Positions 32,425 to 40,835 of a stretch of 64,000 nucleotides of DNA are shown here, one piece after another. The DNA is from RYN-230 sp963837335. Lineage in GTDB: Bacteria > Actinomycetota > Actinomycetes > Streptosporangiales > Streptosporangiaceae. The notes beneath the pieces are model-generated. The model searched no databases. It saw only the letters and a program-made list of their open reading frames with translations, and had not been told where the DNA came from. The stretch is taken from assembly GCA_963837335.1 (NCBI GenBank), contig CAWINS010000081.1, positions 1 through 64,000 of the forward strand. Direction: 5' to 3'. The translations under genes and the position numbers were made by a program. Each line of letters opens with the position of its first letter. Positions within the stretch are counted from its first letter, which is position 1.

Positions 32425-33696
32425 GTGGACATCAGGGAACTGGGTCCCGCTGATGACCCCGAGGCGCTGCTCGACCTGAGCATCCGGGCCTTCGGGCCCA
32501 TCCCGCAGGCCGACCGGCCGCGCTGGCACCATTCCGCCAGCGCCGCCGTCGGCGCCCGGCAGTATCTGGGCGCGTTCGACGGCGGCCGGCTGCTGGCCGC
32601 CGCCCGGTATCACGACATGATCCAGTGGTGGCACGGCCAGCCCGTGCCGATGGCCGGCGTGGCCAGCGTCACGGTGGCGCCCGAGGAACGCGGGCGCGGC
32701 ACCGGCCGGGCGCTGATGGGCGCCCTGCTGCGGCTGATCGGCGACCGCGGCTACCTCGTGTCCGCGCTCTATCCCGCCACCCTGGCCCTGTACCGGTCGC
32801 TGGGCTGGGAGATCGCCGGCGGCCTGATCCGCCTCGCGATCCCGTCCCACTCGCTGCGCTCGCTGGTCCCCCCCGACGCCACCCTGCCCCGGGACGATTC
32901 GCCGGCCCAGGCAGCGCCGCCCGGCCCGGAGCTGACGGCGCGGCTGCGCCGCTGCGGGCCAGCCGACGCCGCGGAGGTGCTGGCCGTCATCGGCCGCGTG
33001 CACCAGGCCCTGCGGGACTCCGGCCCGAACACCCGTGACGAGTCGGTCATGGCCCGCTGGCTCGGCGACGACGAGCGGTTCGCCTACCTGGCCGACGACG
33101 GGTTCCTCGCCTACCGCTGGCAGCACGGCAACGACGAGCTCCTGGTCGAGCGGGCCGTGGCCAGCTCGCCTGCGGCCACCCGGGCCCTGTGGGGCGTGGT
33201 CGCGTCACATTCTTCTATCGCTCACACGGTCCGGGCGACTGTGGGTCCCGCCGACCCGGTGCAGTGGCTGACCGCCGACCCGGACGTGCGCCTGTCCGAC
33301 CGGCAGGCCTGGATGCTGCGGGTGCTGGACGCGCCTGCGGCCGTAGCCGCGCGCGGCTTCCCGGCCGGGGTCGGGCTGACCACGGTCCTCCGGCTGGCCG
33401 ACCCGGACCGGCCGGCCCACGACGGCTGGTGGACGCTGGACGTGGGCGGCAGCAAGGGCGTCCTCACCCCGGCCGAGCCGGGACCGGACGGCGTACCAGC
33501 CAGCCCCCGGCCGGGCGGCACGGGGCAGGCCCCCGCCGCGCTGACCCTGGGACCGCGCGGGTTCGCCGCGCTGTACGCGGGCACGCCGCTGGCCACCCTC
33601 CGCCGGGCCGGGCTGGCGGCCGGTGGTGACCCCGGCGGCGACGCCGCGCTGGACGCCGCGTTCGGGGCGGACCCGTTCATGCTCGAGTCTTTCTGA
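32425..33696 (+). CDS. Eis-like GNAT acetyltransferase with SCP2-type C-terminal domain
   Basis: 423 residues from GTG 32425, close to the 400 residues of mycobacterial Eis. The N-terminal GNAT domain has the acetyl-CoA loop VTVAPEERGRGTGRALM near 77-93 and ALYPATLALYRSLGWE; a second GNAT-like half follows (LRRCGPADAAEVLAVI to about residue 290), and the C-terminus (GFAALYAGTPLATLRRAG) is the sterol-carrier-like domain whose carboxyl end supplies the catalytic carboxylate in Eis. Eis enzymes acetylate aminoglycosides or lysines; the substrate here is not known. Located 3 bp after yebC. Confidence 0.88.
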   Translation: MDIRELGPADDPEALLDLSIRAFGPIPQADRPRWHHSASAAVGARQYLGAFDGGRLLAAARYHDMIQWWHGQPVPMAGVASVTVAPEERGRGTGRALMGALLRLIGDRGYLVSALYPATLALYRSLGWEIAGGLIRLAIPSHSLRSLVPPDATLPRDDSPAQAAPPGPELTARLRRCGPADAAEVLAVIGRVHQALRDSGPNTRDESVMARWLGDDERFAYLADDGFLAYRWQHGNDELLVERAVASSPAATRALWGVVASHSSIAHTVRATVGPADPVQWLTADPDVRLSDRQAWMLRVLDAPAAVAARGFPAGVGLTTVLRLADPDRPAHDGWWTLDVGGSKGVLTPAEPGPDGVPASPRPGGTGQAPAALTLGPRGFAALYAGTPLATLRRAGLAAGGDPGGDAALDAAFGADPFMLESF

Positions 33697-33770
33697 GCCG
33701 TCGTTCATCTGGTCCGGCGGGGAATGCCGACACGCCGGGCCCGCTGGGCACGCCGGGCGGCCCGGGCCGG

Positions 33771-33776
33771 TAGGGT
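33771..33776 (+). promoter_or_regulatory. -10 box TAGGGT of the ruvC promoter
   Basis: TAGGGT fits TANNNT and ends 10 bases before the LexA box. A transcript starting about 7 bases later would begin inside or just before the operator, so LexA would block initiation. No convincing -35 element. Confidence 0.4.
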
Positions 33777-33786
33777 CAGACCCGAC

Positions 33787-33800
33787 CGAACACGTGTTCG
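33787..33800 (+). promoter_or_regulatory. Perfect LexA (SOS) box upstream of ruvC
   Basis: CGAAC-ACGT-GTTCG at 33787-33800 is a perfect 14-bp palindrome and an exact match to the Gram-positive/actinobacterial SOS box CGAAC-N4-GTTCG. It lies 41 bp upstream of the ruvC ATG and just after a -10 box. The ruvCAB genes are SOS-inducible in other actinobacteria, so LexA repression here is well supported. Confidence 0.85.
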
Positions 33801-33841
33801 TGAGAGCCCGGATCGGCCGGGTCGGCCGGGATGGAGCAGAG

Positions 33842-34396
33842 ATGCGGGTGCTCGGCGTCGATCCGGGACTGACCCGGTGCGGGCTTGGCGTGGTGGAGGG
33901 CGCGGCCGGCCGGCCGCCCGGCCTGGTCGCCGCGGGCGTCGCGCGGACCCCGCCCAGCGCCGATATCGCCGCCCGGCTGCTGGCCCTGGAAGTGGAGATC
34001 GACTCCTGGCTGGCCGAGCACCACCCGGACGCGGTGGCGGTGGAGCGCGTGTTCAGCCAGCACAACGTGCGGACGGTGATGGGTACCGCCCAGGCGGGCG
34101 CGGTGGCGGTGCTGTGCGCCGCGCGGCGCGGCCTGCCGGTCGCGCTGCACACGCCGAGTGAGGTGAAGGCCGCGGTCACCGGGAGCGGGCGGGCGGACAA
34201 GGCCCAGGTGACGGCGATGGTGATGCGGCTGCTCCGGCTGGATGACCCGCCCAGGCCCGCCGACACCGCGGACGCGCTGGCCCTGGCCATCTGCCATCTG
34301 TGGCGCGGCCCGCAGACCCGGCTCGTGGCCGCCGCGCTCGCCGCCCGCCAGGCGGGCCCCGCTCCGCGCCGCACCCCCGCAGGAGGCCTCCGGTGA
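33842..34396 (+). CDS. ruvC: Holliday-junction resolvase RuvC
   Basis: 184 residues from ATG 33842 with GGAGCAGAG just before it. RNase-H fold with acidic catalytic residues: Asp7 in GVDPGLTRCG, Glu in VAVERVFSQHN, and the C-terminal Asp cluster in PPRPADTADALALAICH. Cuts Holliday junctions symmetrically. First gene of ruvC-ruvA-ruvB; stop overlaps ruvA start (GTGA). Controlled by the LexA box 41 bp upstream. Confidence 0.96.
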   Translation: MRVLGVDPGLTRCGLGVVEGAAGRPPGLVAAGVARTPPSADIAARLLALEVEIDSWLAEHHPDAVAVERVFSQHNVRTVMGTAQAGAVAVLCAARRGLPVALHTPSEVKAAVTGSGRADKAQVTAMVMRLLRLDDPPRPADTADALALAICHLWRGPQTRLVAAALAARQAGPAPRRTPAGGLR

Positions 34397-35031
34397 TTGC
34401 GCATCTGGACGGACTGGTCTGTGCCATCGCCCCCGAGGGGGCGGTGATCGAGGTCGGCGGGGTGGGGCTGCTGGTCCAGGCCACGCCCGGCACGCTGGCC
34501 GGGCTGCGCACCGGCGAGCGGGCCCGGGTCGCCACCTCCCTGGTGGTCCGCGAGGACGCGCTGACCCTGTACGGGTTCGCCAGCGACGACGAGCGGGACG
34601 TATTCGAGCTGGTGCAGACGGCCAGCGGGGTGGGGCCGCGGCTCGCGCTGGCCATGCTGGCCTCGTTCAGCCCGGACGGCCTGCGCCAGGCCATCGCGGC
34701 GGAGGACGTGACCTCGCTGACCCGGGTACCGGGCATCGGCCGCAAGGGCGCGCAGCGGATCGTGCTGGAACTGGCCGGGCGGCTGGGCTCGCCCGCCGCC
34801 CCGGCCGGGGTCATGGGCCCGCCGCCCGGAGCCGGGCCCGCGGGCGGCGGCGCGCTGTGGCGGGATCAGGTCCGGGCCGGCCTGGTCAACCTGGGCTGGC
34901 CCGCCCGCGACGCCGAGCAGGCCATCGCCGCGGTCGCCGCCGACCTGGCCGTCAGCCCGGCCGGGACGGACGCGACCGTGGATGTGTCCGTCGCGCTGCG
35001 GGCCGCGCTGCGCAAGCTGAGCCGCACATGA
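34393..35031 (+). CDS. ruvA: Holliday-junction branch-migration protein RuvA
   Basis: 212 residues from GTG 34393, coupled to ruvC. N-terminal OB fold (VIAHLDGLVCAIAPEGAVIEVGGVG, ALTLYGFASDDERDVFE), helix-hairpin-helix pair (GVGPRLALAML and VPGIGRKGAQRIVLEL), a flexible Gly/Pro linker near 135-160, then the C-terminal domain III that binds RuvB (NLGWPARDAEQAIAAVAADL). Tetramer that holds the junction for RuvB. Its TGA overlaps an ATG for the following gene. Confidence 0.95.
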   Translation: MIAHLDGLVCAIAPEGAVIEVGGVGLLVQATPGTLAGLRTGERARVATSLVVREDALTLYGFASDDERDVFELVQTASGVGPRLALAMLASFSPDGLRQAIAAEDVTSLTRVPGIGRKGAQRIVLELAGRLGSPAAPAGVMGPPPGAGPAGGGALWRDQVRAGLVNLGWPARDAEQAIAAVAADLAVSPAGTDATVDVSVALRAALRKLSRT

Positions 35032-36195
35032 CCAGCCCGGGCCCGCGGCCGGGCCGGGGCGCCCATCCCGGCCGGCGGGGACGCGGAGGACGAGGCACAA
35101 CGGTCCGCCGCGGAGAAAGCACTGGCCGCCGCGGAAGAGCAGGCCCTGGCCGCCGCCGCGGAGCGGGAACGGCTGGTCTCGCCGCTGGCCGACGCGGACG
35201 AGCGGGCCATTGAAGGAGCACTGCGGCCCAAACGGCTCAGCGAGATCATCGGCCAGAACCGGGTCCGCGAGCAGCTGTCCCTGGTGCTGGAGGGCGCGCT
35301 GCGGCGGGGCCGGGCCCCGGACCACGTGCTGCTGTCCGGGCCGCCGGGCCTGGGCAAGACCACGTTCGCGATGATCATCGCGGCGGAGCTGGGCGCGCCG
35401 CTGCGGATCACCAGCGGGCCGGCCATCGAGCGGGCCGGAGACCTCGCCGCCATCTTGTCCACGCTGGGGGAGCGGGACGTCGTGTTCATCGACGAGATCC
35501 ACCGGCTGGCCCGCCCCGCCGAGGAGATGCTCTACCTCGCCATGGAGGACTTCCGGGTCAACGTCGTGGTCGGCAAGGGACCAGGCGCGACCGCCATCCC
35601 GCTGGAGATCGCCCCGTTCACCCTGGTCGGCGCCACCACCCGGGCCGGGCTGCTGCCCGCCCCGCTGCGCGACCGGTTCGGTTTCACCGCCCGCCTCGAC
35701 TTCTACGAGCCAGCCGAGCTGGAGATCATCGTCCGCCGGTCAGCCGACCTGCTCGGGGTGGCGCTGCGCGACGACGGCGCGGACGAGATCGCCGGGCGGT
35801 CCCGGGGCACCCCGCGGATCGCCAACCGGCTGCTGCGCCGGGTCCGGGACTACGCCGAGGTGCGCGCCGACGGCGTGGTGACCCGTGACCTGGCCCGCGC
35901 CGCCCTGGAACTGTACGAGGTGGACGAGGAGGGTCTGGACCGGCTGGACCGCGCGGTGCTCAGCGCCCTGGTGAGCACGTTCGGCGGCGGCCCGGTCGGC
36001 TTGTCCACGCTCGCCGTGGCGGTGGGCGAGGAGGCCGAGACGGTAGAGGTGGTCGCCGAGCCGTTCCTGGTCCGGCGGGGCCTGATGAGCAGGACCCCGC
36101 GCGGGCGGGTGGCCACCCCGGCGGCCTGGCAGCACCTGGGGCTGGACCCGCCTGAGCCACCTGGCCTGGCCCTGCCGGGCAGCCTGTTCGAGTGA
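35028..36195 (+). CDS. ruvB: Holliday-junction helicase RuvB, start region frameshifted
   Basis: From 35032 onward the frame ending at 36195 encodes RuvB: RLVSPLADADERAIEGALRP, LSEIIGQNRVREQL, Walker A GPPGLGKTT, Walker B FIDEIHRL, sensor GATTRAGLLPAPLRDRFGF and the winged-helix C-terminus FGGGPVGLSTLAVAVGEE. This frame has no ATG, GTG or TTG before 35284, which would delete about 40 conserved N-terminal residues. The ATG at 35028 overlapping the ruvA stop is the natural start but is in another frame; a one-base shift in the GC-run between 35060 and 35090 would join them. So either sequence error or a damaged gene. AAA+ motor of branch migration. Confidence 0.88.
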
Positions 36196-36300
36196 CTCTG
36201 CTGGCCCGGGGGGACGACCCCCCGCTCCGCTGGCCCGGGGGACTACCCCCGGAACCCCCGGCCCCGCGACAGCCGGCGCGCCTCGCCTCGCTGGCTCTGC
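36196..36300 (+). repeat. Dispersed GC-rich palindromic repeat, type B, copy 1
   Basis: Starts directly after the ruvB stop codon with CTCTGCTGGCCCGGGGGG, has the palindrome GGGGGGACGACCCCCC, an internal second copy of GCTGGCCCGGGGGAC, then GGAACCCCC, GCGACAGC and the end CGGCGCGCCTCGCCTCG. A second copy lies inverted at 50262-50354. It shares the G-run/C-run core with the type A repeats at 23180 and 43326. Confidence 0.85.
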
Positions 36301-36350
36301 CCGAAATGGTCGCGGGGATGTCACGATCAGTCGCCAGAAGCCGTAGCCTG

Positions 36351-36379
36351 TTGGTGCGCTGCCCGCGCGCCGCTACACT
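36351..36379 (+). promoter_or_regulatory. Sigma-70-type promoter of the yajC-sec operon
   Basis: -35 TTGGTG at 36351-36356, a 17-bp spacer, and -10 TACACT at 36374-36379, close to the actinomycete HrdB consensus. It would start transcription about 100 bp before yajC, and the mRNA would cover yajC, secD, secF and perhaps apt. Confidence 0.6.
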
Positions 36380-36488
36380 TCGGCAGTTGGTCAACCGCTG
36401 CCCGGATGACCACAGATTTCCGGCCCAGCCGGCCGAAAGGTCAGGCACGCGGCCAGGCAGAGCTCATCAACTGGAAGGAAACCCCGCG

Positions 36489-36980
36489 ATGGGGCACATG
36501 CATCTTGCAGCAAGCAGTAGCGGTGGCGGCTCGTACACGTTCCTGATCGTCATCGTGGTGCTGTTCGGGCTGCTCTACTTCGTCATGATCAGGCCACAGC
36601 GGAACAAGCAGCGCGCGGCTCAGCAGATGCAGAACCAGGTCCAGCCGGGTCAGCGGGTTCGCACCACGGCGGGCATGTACGCCACCGTCGTCGAGGCCGA
36701 TGCTGACGACGTGCTGCTGGAAGTGGCGCCGGGCGTGCAGATCCGGTTCCTGCGCCGGGCCGTGCTGGACGTCCTGCCGGACGATGACGGCATGGCCGGA
36801 ACTGATGCGGCGGACCCGACGTTCCATGAGCAGGACAGTCCGGAGGATGTGTCCAGCGAGGTAACCACGGATGACCCGGTGAGCACCACCGAGCACCCCA
36901 ATGGCACCGAGCACCAGAACGGCTCCGGCCCGGCCAGCACCGCTGACCACACGGCTCAGGACGAGCGCACCGCGGAATAA
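36489..36980 (+). CDS. yajC: Preprotein translocase accessory subunit YajC
   Basis: 163 residues from ATG 36489 behind GGAAGGAAA. One transmembrane helix near residues 17-36 (YTFLIVIVVLFGLLYFVMI) followed at once by RPQRNKQRAAQQ, the YajC signature, and GQRVRTTAGMYATV. The C-terminal 70 residues are acidic, Thr/Glu/His-rich and not part of the family core. Works with SecD and SecF in the translocon. First gene of the sec operon. Confidence 0.94.
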   Translation: MGHMHLAASSSGGGSYTFLIVIVVLFGLLYFVMIRPQRNKQRAAQQMQNQVQPGQRVRTTAGMYATVVEADADDVLLEVAPGVQIRFLRRAVLDVLPDDDGMAGTDAADPTFHEQDSPEDVSSEVTTDDPVSTTEHPNGTEHQNGSGPASTADHTAQDERTAE

Positions 36981-37040
36981 CCGCCTGCCCCGCGCCCAGC
37001 GTCGGGCCGGGGGACACGCGAAGCGAAGGACAGACGAGAA

Positions 37041-38940
37041 TTGGCTCCCCCTAGCGGTAACGTTTCCCGGCCCGGCCGGGCGCTGGCCGTCCTGGCCGCG
37101 GTGATCGTGTTGCTGTTCCTGGCCATCGTGGGCGGCAACATCGGCTCGCCCGGGCACTGGGGCAAGGACTTCAAGGTCCACCTGGGCCTGGACCTGACCA
37201 GCGGCACCACGGTGGCGCTCCGGGCCGAGGCGCCCAAGGGGGTATCCAGCGCGCAGTTCGCGGCGGACATGACCCAGGCCAAGAACATCATGGCCAACCG
37301 GGTCAACGGCGCGGGCTTCACCGAGGCGCAGGTCCAGCAGCAGGGCAGTGACATCATCAACGTCGCGGTCCCCGGGGCCGGCAGCCAGAAGGTCGTGAAC
37401 CTGGTCGGCACGACGGCCCAGCTGCTATTCCGCCAGGTGATCCTCGTGGCGCCGAACAAGGGCGCGACCACACCCGTCGCCACGCCCACGCCCACTCCGT
37501 CGGCCAGCGGGTCGGCGTCGGCCACCCCGTCGTCTGGCGCCAGCCCGTCGCCGACGGCGTCCGCGTCGGCCACCTCCTCCGCCAAGACCGGGGCCCTGGG
37601 CCGCGGGGCGGCTGGCGGAGCAGGGGCGAAGGAGATGGCCAGCCGGTCTCATGGCCTGACCGCAGCCCACGCCAAGGCGTCCGCCACCCCGTCGGCCTCG
37701 GCCTCGGCCAGCGCGAGCCCGTCGGCCAGCGCATCCGCCTCGCCGTCGCCGGCCAGCAGCTCCGGTGTCTCCACCGTGGCCGGGGCCACCGGTGACGCCA
37801 GCCTGGTCAGCCCGGCGGTGAAAGCCCAGTTCAACAAGCTGAACTGCGCCGACAAGAACTGGAAGCAAACGGTCGGTTACACCGCGCAGCAGTACAACAA
37901 CCCGAACATCCAGACCGTCTCGTGCGGCACCGAGAACGGCGTTGCTGGCCAAGTTCGTCCTGGACAAGGCGGCGGTACTGGGCAAGGACGTCAAGTCAGC
38001 CAACGCCACCCAGTCAACGTCCAACGTGTACTGGCAGACCAACCTGAACTTCAACTCGGCGGGCGGCAACGCGTTCGGCAAGGTCACCGAGCAGATGTTC
38101 AACAAGTACGGCGTGCGCTCCGTGCAGGACCAGCTGGCGGTCGTCCTCGACGGAAACGTGATCTCGTCCCCGGTCATCCAGGGCGCGATCCCCGGCGGGT
38201 CGGCTCAGATCACCGGCCAGTTCAGCCAGACCCAGGCGACCAACCTGGCCAACGTGCTGAATTACGGCGCGCTGCCGCTGACCTTCACCAAGGAGTCCGT
38301 CCAGTCGATCTCGCCCTCGCTGGGCAGTGACCAGCTTCACGCCGGCCTGCTCGCGGGCGCCATCGGCCTGCTCCTGGTCGTGATCTACTGCTTCCTGTAC
38401 TACCGGGGCCTGGCCATCGTGGCGGTCTCCAGCCTGATCATCGCGGGAGTCCTGGTCTTCGAGGCCATCGTCCTGCTCGGCAAGTAGCAGGGCCTGGCGC
38501 TGGAGCTGTCCGGCGTGGCCGGACTGATCGTGGCCATCGGCATCACCGCGGACTCGTTCGTGGTGTTCTTCGAGCGCTTGCGGGACGAGGTCCGCGACGG
38601 CCGGACCCTGCGCACCGCGGTGGAACGCGGCTGGAAACGGGCCCGGCGCACGGTGCTGGTCTCCGACACCGTGTCGTTCCTGGCCGCGGCGCTGCTGTGG
38701 TACTTCTCCATCGGTGAGGTCAAGGGCTTCGCCTTCACCCTCGGCCTGACCACGATCATCGACGTCGTGGTGGTCTTCCTGTTCACCAAGCCGATGATCA
38801 CGCTGCTGGCCCGGACCAAGTTCTTCGGCCAGGGTCACCGCTACTCCGGTCTCGATCCCGCCCGGCTGGGCGCGCGGACACCGTGGCGATCCACCAGGAC
38901 CACCCGCGTGCGCGCTGGCGCCCCGGCCAAGGAGGCATGA
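37041..38940 (+). pseudogene. secD: SecD, interrupted by a frameshift and an in-frame amber codon
   Basis: TTG 37041 opens a protein with a first helix (ALAVLAAVIVLLFLAIVGG) and the SecD beginning LGLDLTSGTTVALRAE. Near residues 140-250 there is a Ser/Ala/Pro/Thr-rich insertion in the extracytoplasmic domain. Near 37940 the frame shifts: the continuation (FVLDKAAVLGKDV, SVQDQLAVVLDGNVISSPVI, PSLGSDQLHAGLLAGAIGLLLVVIYC) is one frame over. At 38485-38487 TAG replaces the codon for Tyr in the segment LLGK-Y-x(5)-LxLSGVAG, conserved in M. tuberculosis SecD, and SecD sequence continues beyond it (VAIGITADSFVVFFERLRDEV) to 38940. As SecD is normally essential, sequence error is a serious alternative to real loss. 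Confidence 0.85.
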
Positions 38941-40220
38941 TGTCGCGGCTCGGCAACGTCGGCGGCCGCCTGTACCGCGGCGAGGTCTCCTTCGACTTCG
39001 TCGGCCGCCAGAAGCTCTGGTACTCGATCTCCGGGCTGATCCTGGTGCTCAGCCTGGTCGGGCTGTTCGCCCGCGGGCTGAACTTCAGCGTGGACTTCAA
39101 GGGCGGGTCGGTCATCCAGTTCCCGGCCACCTCGGCCACCTCGCTCATGCAGGTGCAGAACGCGGTCGGCGACACCGGCGACGGCCAGGGCGCCATCGTC
39201 CAGCACGTCGGGAGCGGGACCAGCGCCACCTGGCAGGTCCAGACCGGCAAGCTGGACTACTCCCAGGGGCAGGAAGTCCAGTCCACGCTGTCCCGGGAAC
39301 TGAACGTCCCGCAGAGCCAGATCAGCGTGAACTTCGTGGGGGCCAGCTGGGGGGGACAGATCTCGCAGAAGGCCCTGCAGGCGCTGATCGCGTTCCTCAT
39401 CGTGATCGTCATCTACCTGTCGATCGCGTTCGAATGGCGGATGGCGGTGGCCGCCCTGATCGCGCTGGTGCACGACATCGTGATCACCGTGGGCATCTAC
39501 GCGCTGGCCGGGTTCCAGGTCGCCCCGGCCACCGTGATCGGGCTGCTGACGATCCTGGGCTACTCGCTCTACGACACGGTGGTCGTCTTCGACAAGGTCC
39601 GGGAGAATACCGCCGGCCTGCTCGGGTCGGCTCGCAGCACCTACAGCCAGGCCGCCAACCTGGCCCTCAACCAGACCCTGGTGCGGTCCATCAACACCTC
39701 GATCATCGCGCTGCTGCCGGTGGCCGCGATCCTGTTCATCGGCGGCGGGCTGCTGGGCGCCGGCGAGCTGAACGACCTGGCCCTGGTGCTGTTCGTCGGC
39801 ATGCTGTCCGGCACCTACTCCTCCATCTTCATCGCCACCCCGGTGCTGGCCGACCTCAAGGAACGCGACCCCCAGTACAAGGCGCTGGCCAAGCGGGTGG
39901 CGCAGCGGGCTTCCGGCAGCCGGGCGGCCAAGCGGGCCGGTGCGAAGGCTTCGCGGCCCACCGTGGCGGGCGCGGCGGGTGCGGCCGCGGTGGCGGGGTC
40001 GGCCACCGTGCTCGACGACGACACCGACATCCCCGACTCCGACGTCCCTGACGCGGACATCCCCGGTCAGGACCTCGGCGACGCCGGGGCCGGCGAGGAC
40101 CGGGTAACCGCGGGGCGGGCGGCGCGCCCGGCTCCCGGAGGCCGTCCCGGCCCGCGGCAGCAGCCCCGCCGGAACACCTCCGCCAAACGCCGTCCCGGCG
40201 GCAAGAAGAAGCGGCGTTAG
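38937..40220 (+). CDS. secF: Protein-export membrane protein SecF
   Basis: 427 residues from ATG 38937, overlapping the secD stop by 4 bp. Six membrane helices; signature VDFKGGSVIQF after helix 1, HDIVITVGIYALAGFQV, and GYSLYDTVVVFDKVRENTAG. The C-terminal 110 residues are a cytoplasmic, first acidic (DDDTDIPDSDVPDADIP) then strongly basic (KRRPGGKKKRR) tail, longer than in E. coli. With SecD it uses the proton gradient to finish protein translocation. Confidence 0.95.
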   Translation: MMSRLGNVGGRLYRGEVSFDFVGRQKLWYSISGLILVLSLVGLFARGLNFSVDFKGGSVIQFPATSATSLMQVQNAVGDTGDGQGAIVQHVGSGTSATWQVQTGKLDYSQGQEVQSTLSRELNVPQSQISVNFVGASWGGQISQKALQALIAFLIVIVIYLSIAFEWRMAVAALIALVHDIVITVGIYALAGFQVAPATVIGLLTILGYSLYDTVVVFDKVRENTAGLLGSARSTYSQAANLALNQTLVRSINTSIIALLPVAAILFIGGGLLGAGELNDLALVLFVGMLSGTYSSIFIATPVLADLKERDPQYKALAKRVAQRASGSRAAKRAGAKASRPTVAGAAGAAAVAGSATVLDDDTDIPDSDVPDADIPGQDLGDAGAGEDRVTAGRAARPAPGGRPGPRQQPRRNTSAKRRPGGKKKRR

Positions 40221-40763
40221 ATGGTGCAGCCCGCGGAGAGCGGCCCGGACATCGCGGAGCTGGTCAGGTCCCGGATCCGGGACGTCTCCGACTACCCGCA
40301 GCCTGGGGTGATGTTCAAGGACATCACCCCGCTGCTCGCCGACGGTGCCGTGTTCGCCGCGGTGGTGAGCGCACTGGCCAGCGGCCATGACGGGGTGGGC
40401 AAGGTGGCCGGGATCGAGGCCCGCGGGTTCATCCTGGCCGCGCCGGTCGCGATCGCGCTCGGGGCGGGTTTCGTGCCGGTGCGCAAGGCGGGCAAGCTGC
40501 CCGGGCCCACCTACGCGCAGAGCTACGACCTGGAGTACGGCAGCGCCACCGTCGAGGTGCACCAGGACGCCTTCGCCCCGGGGGAGCGGGTGCTCATCGT
40601 GGACGACGTGCTGGCCACCGGGGGCACCGGCTCGGCCACCGCGGAACTGGTCCGCAAGGCGGGCGCCGAGGTCGCCGCGATCGCGGTGATCATGGAATTG
40701 AGCTTCCTCAACGGGCGGTCCCGGCTGCCGGACGCCGCCATCCGGTCACTGCTGGTGGTGTGA
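40221..40763 (+). CDS. apt: Adenine phosphoribosyltransferase
   Basis: 180 residues. The PRPP-binding motif VLIVDDVLATGGTG is near residues 114-127; FKDITPLLADG, GIEARGFILAAPVA and VRKAGKLPGPTYAQSYDLEYG are APRT-specific. Converts adenine and PRPP to AMP. ATG 40221 is the base right after the secF stop, so translation is coupled. The order secF-apt-relA equals M. tuberculosis Rv2586c-Rv2583c. Confidence 0.96.
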   Translation: MVQPAESGPDIAELVRSRIRDVSDYPQPGVMFKDITPLLADGAVFAAVVSALASGHDGVGKVAGIEARGFILAAPVAIALGAGFVPVRKAGKLPGPTYAQSYDLEYGSATVEVHQDAFAPGERVLIVDDVLATGGTGSATAELVRKAGAEVAAIAVIMELSFLNGRSRLPDAAIRSLLVV

Positions 40764-40801
40764 CAAGGGCTGAGCTCGGTACCTTCCGGATCTTCCGCCG
40801 A

Positions 40802-40807
40802 TAGAAT
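40802..40807 (+). promoter_or_regulatory. -10 box TAGAAT for relA
   Basis: TAGAAT lies 29 bp upstream of the relA GTG at 40836, in the 72-bp gap after apt. It allows independent expression of relA. No clear -35 element was seen. Confidence 0.35.
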
Positions 40808-40835
40808 GGGGTCTAGGCGGACGTGAGGAGTGCCT

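Noticed and set aside
16621..38487. Possible reassignment or suppression of TAG, since two conserved genes contain in-frame TAG
   Set aside because: Many genes here end normally at TAG (HIT, relA, secF, aroE, APC permease), and no suppressor tRNA or pyrrolysine genes are present in the window.
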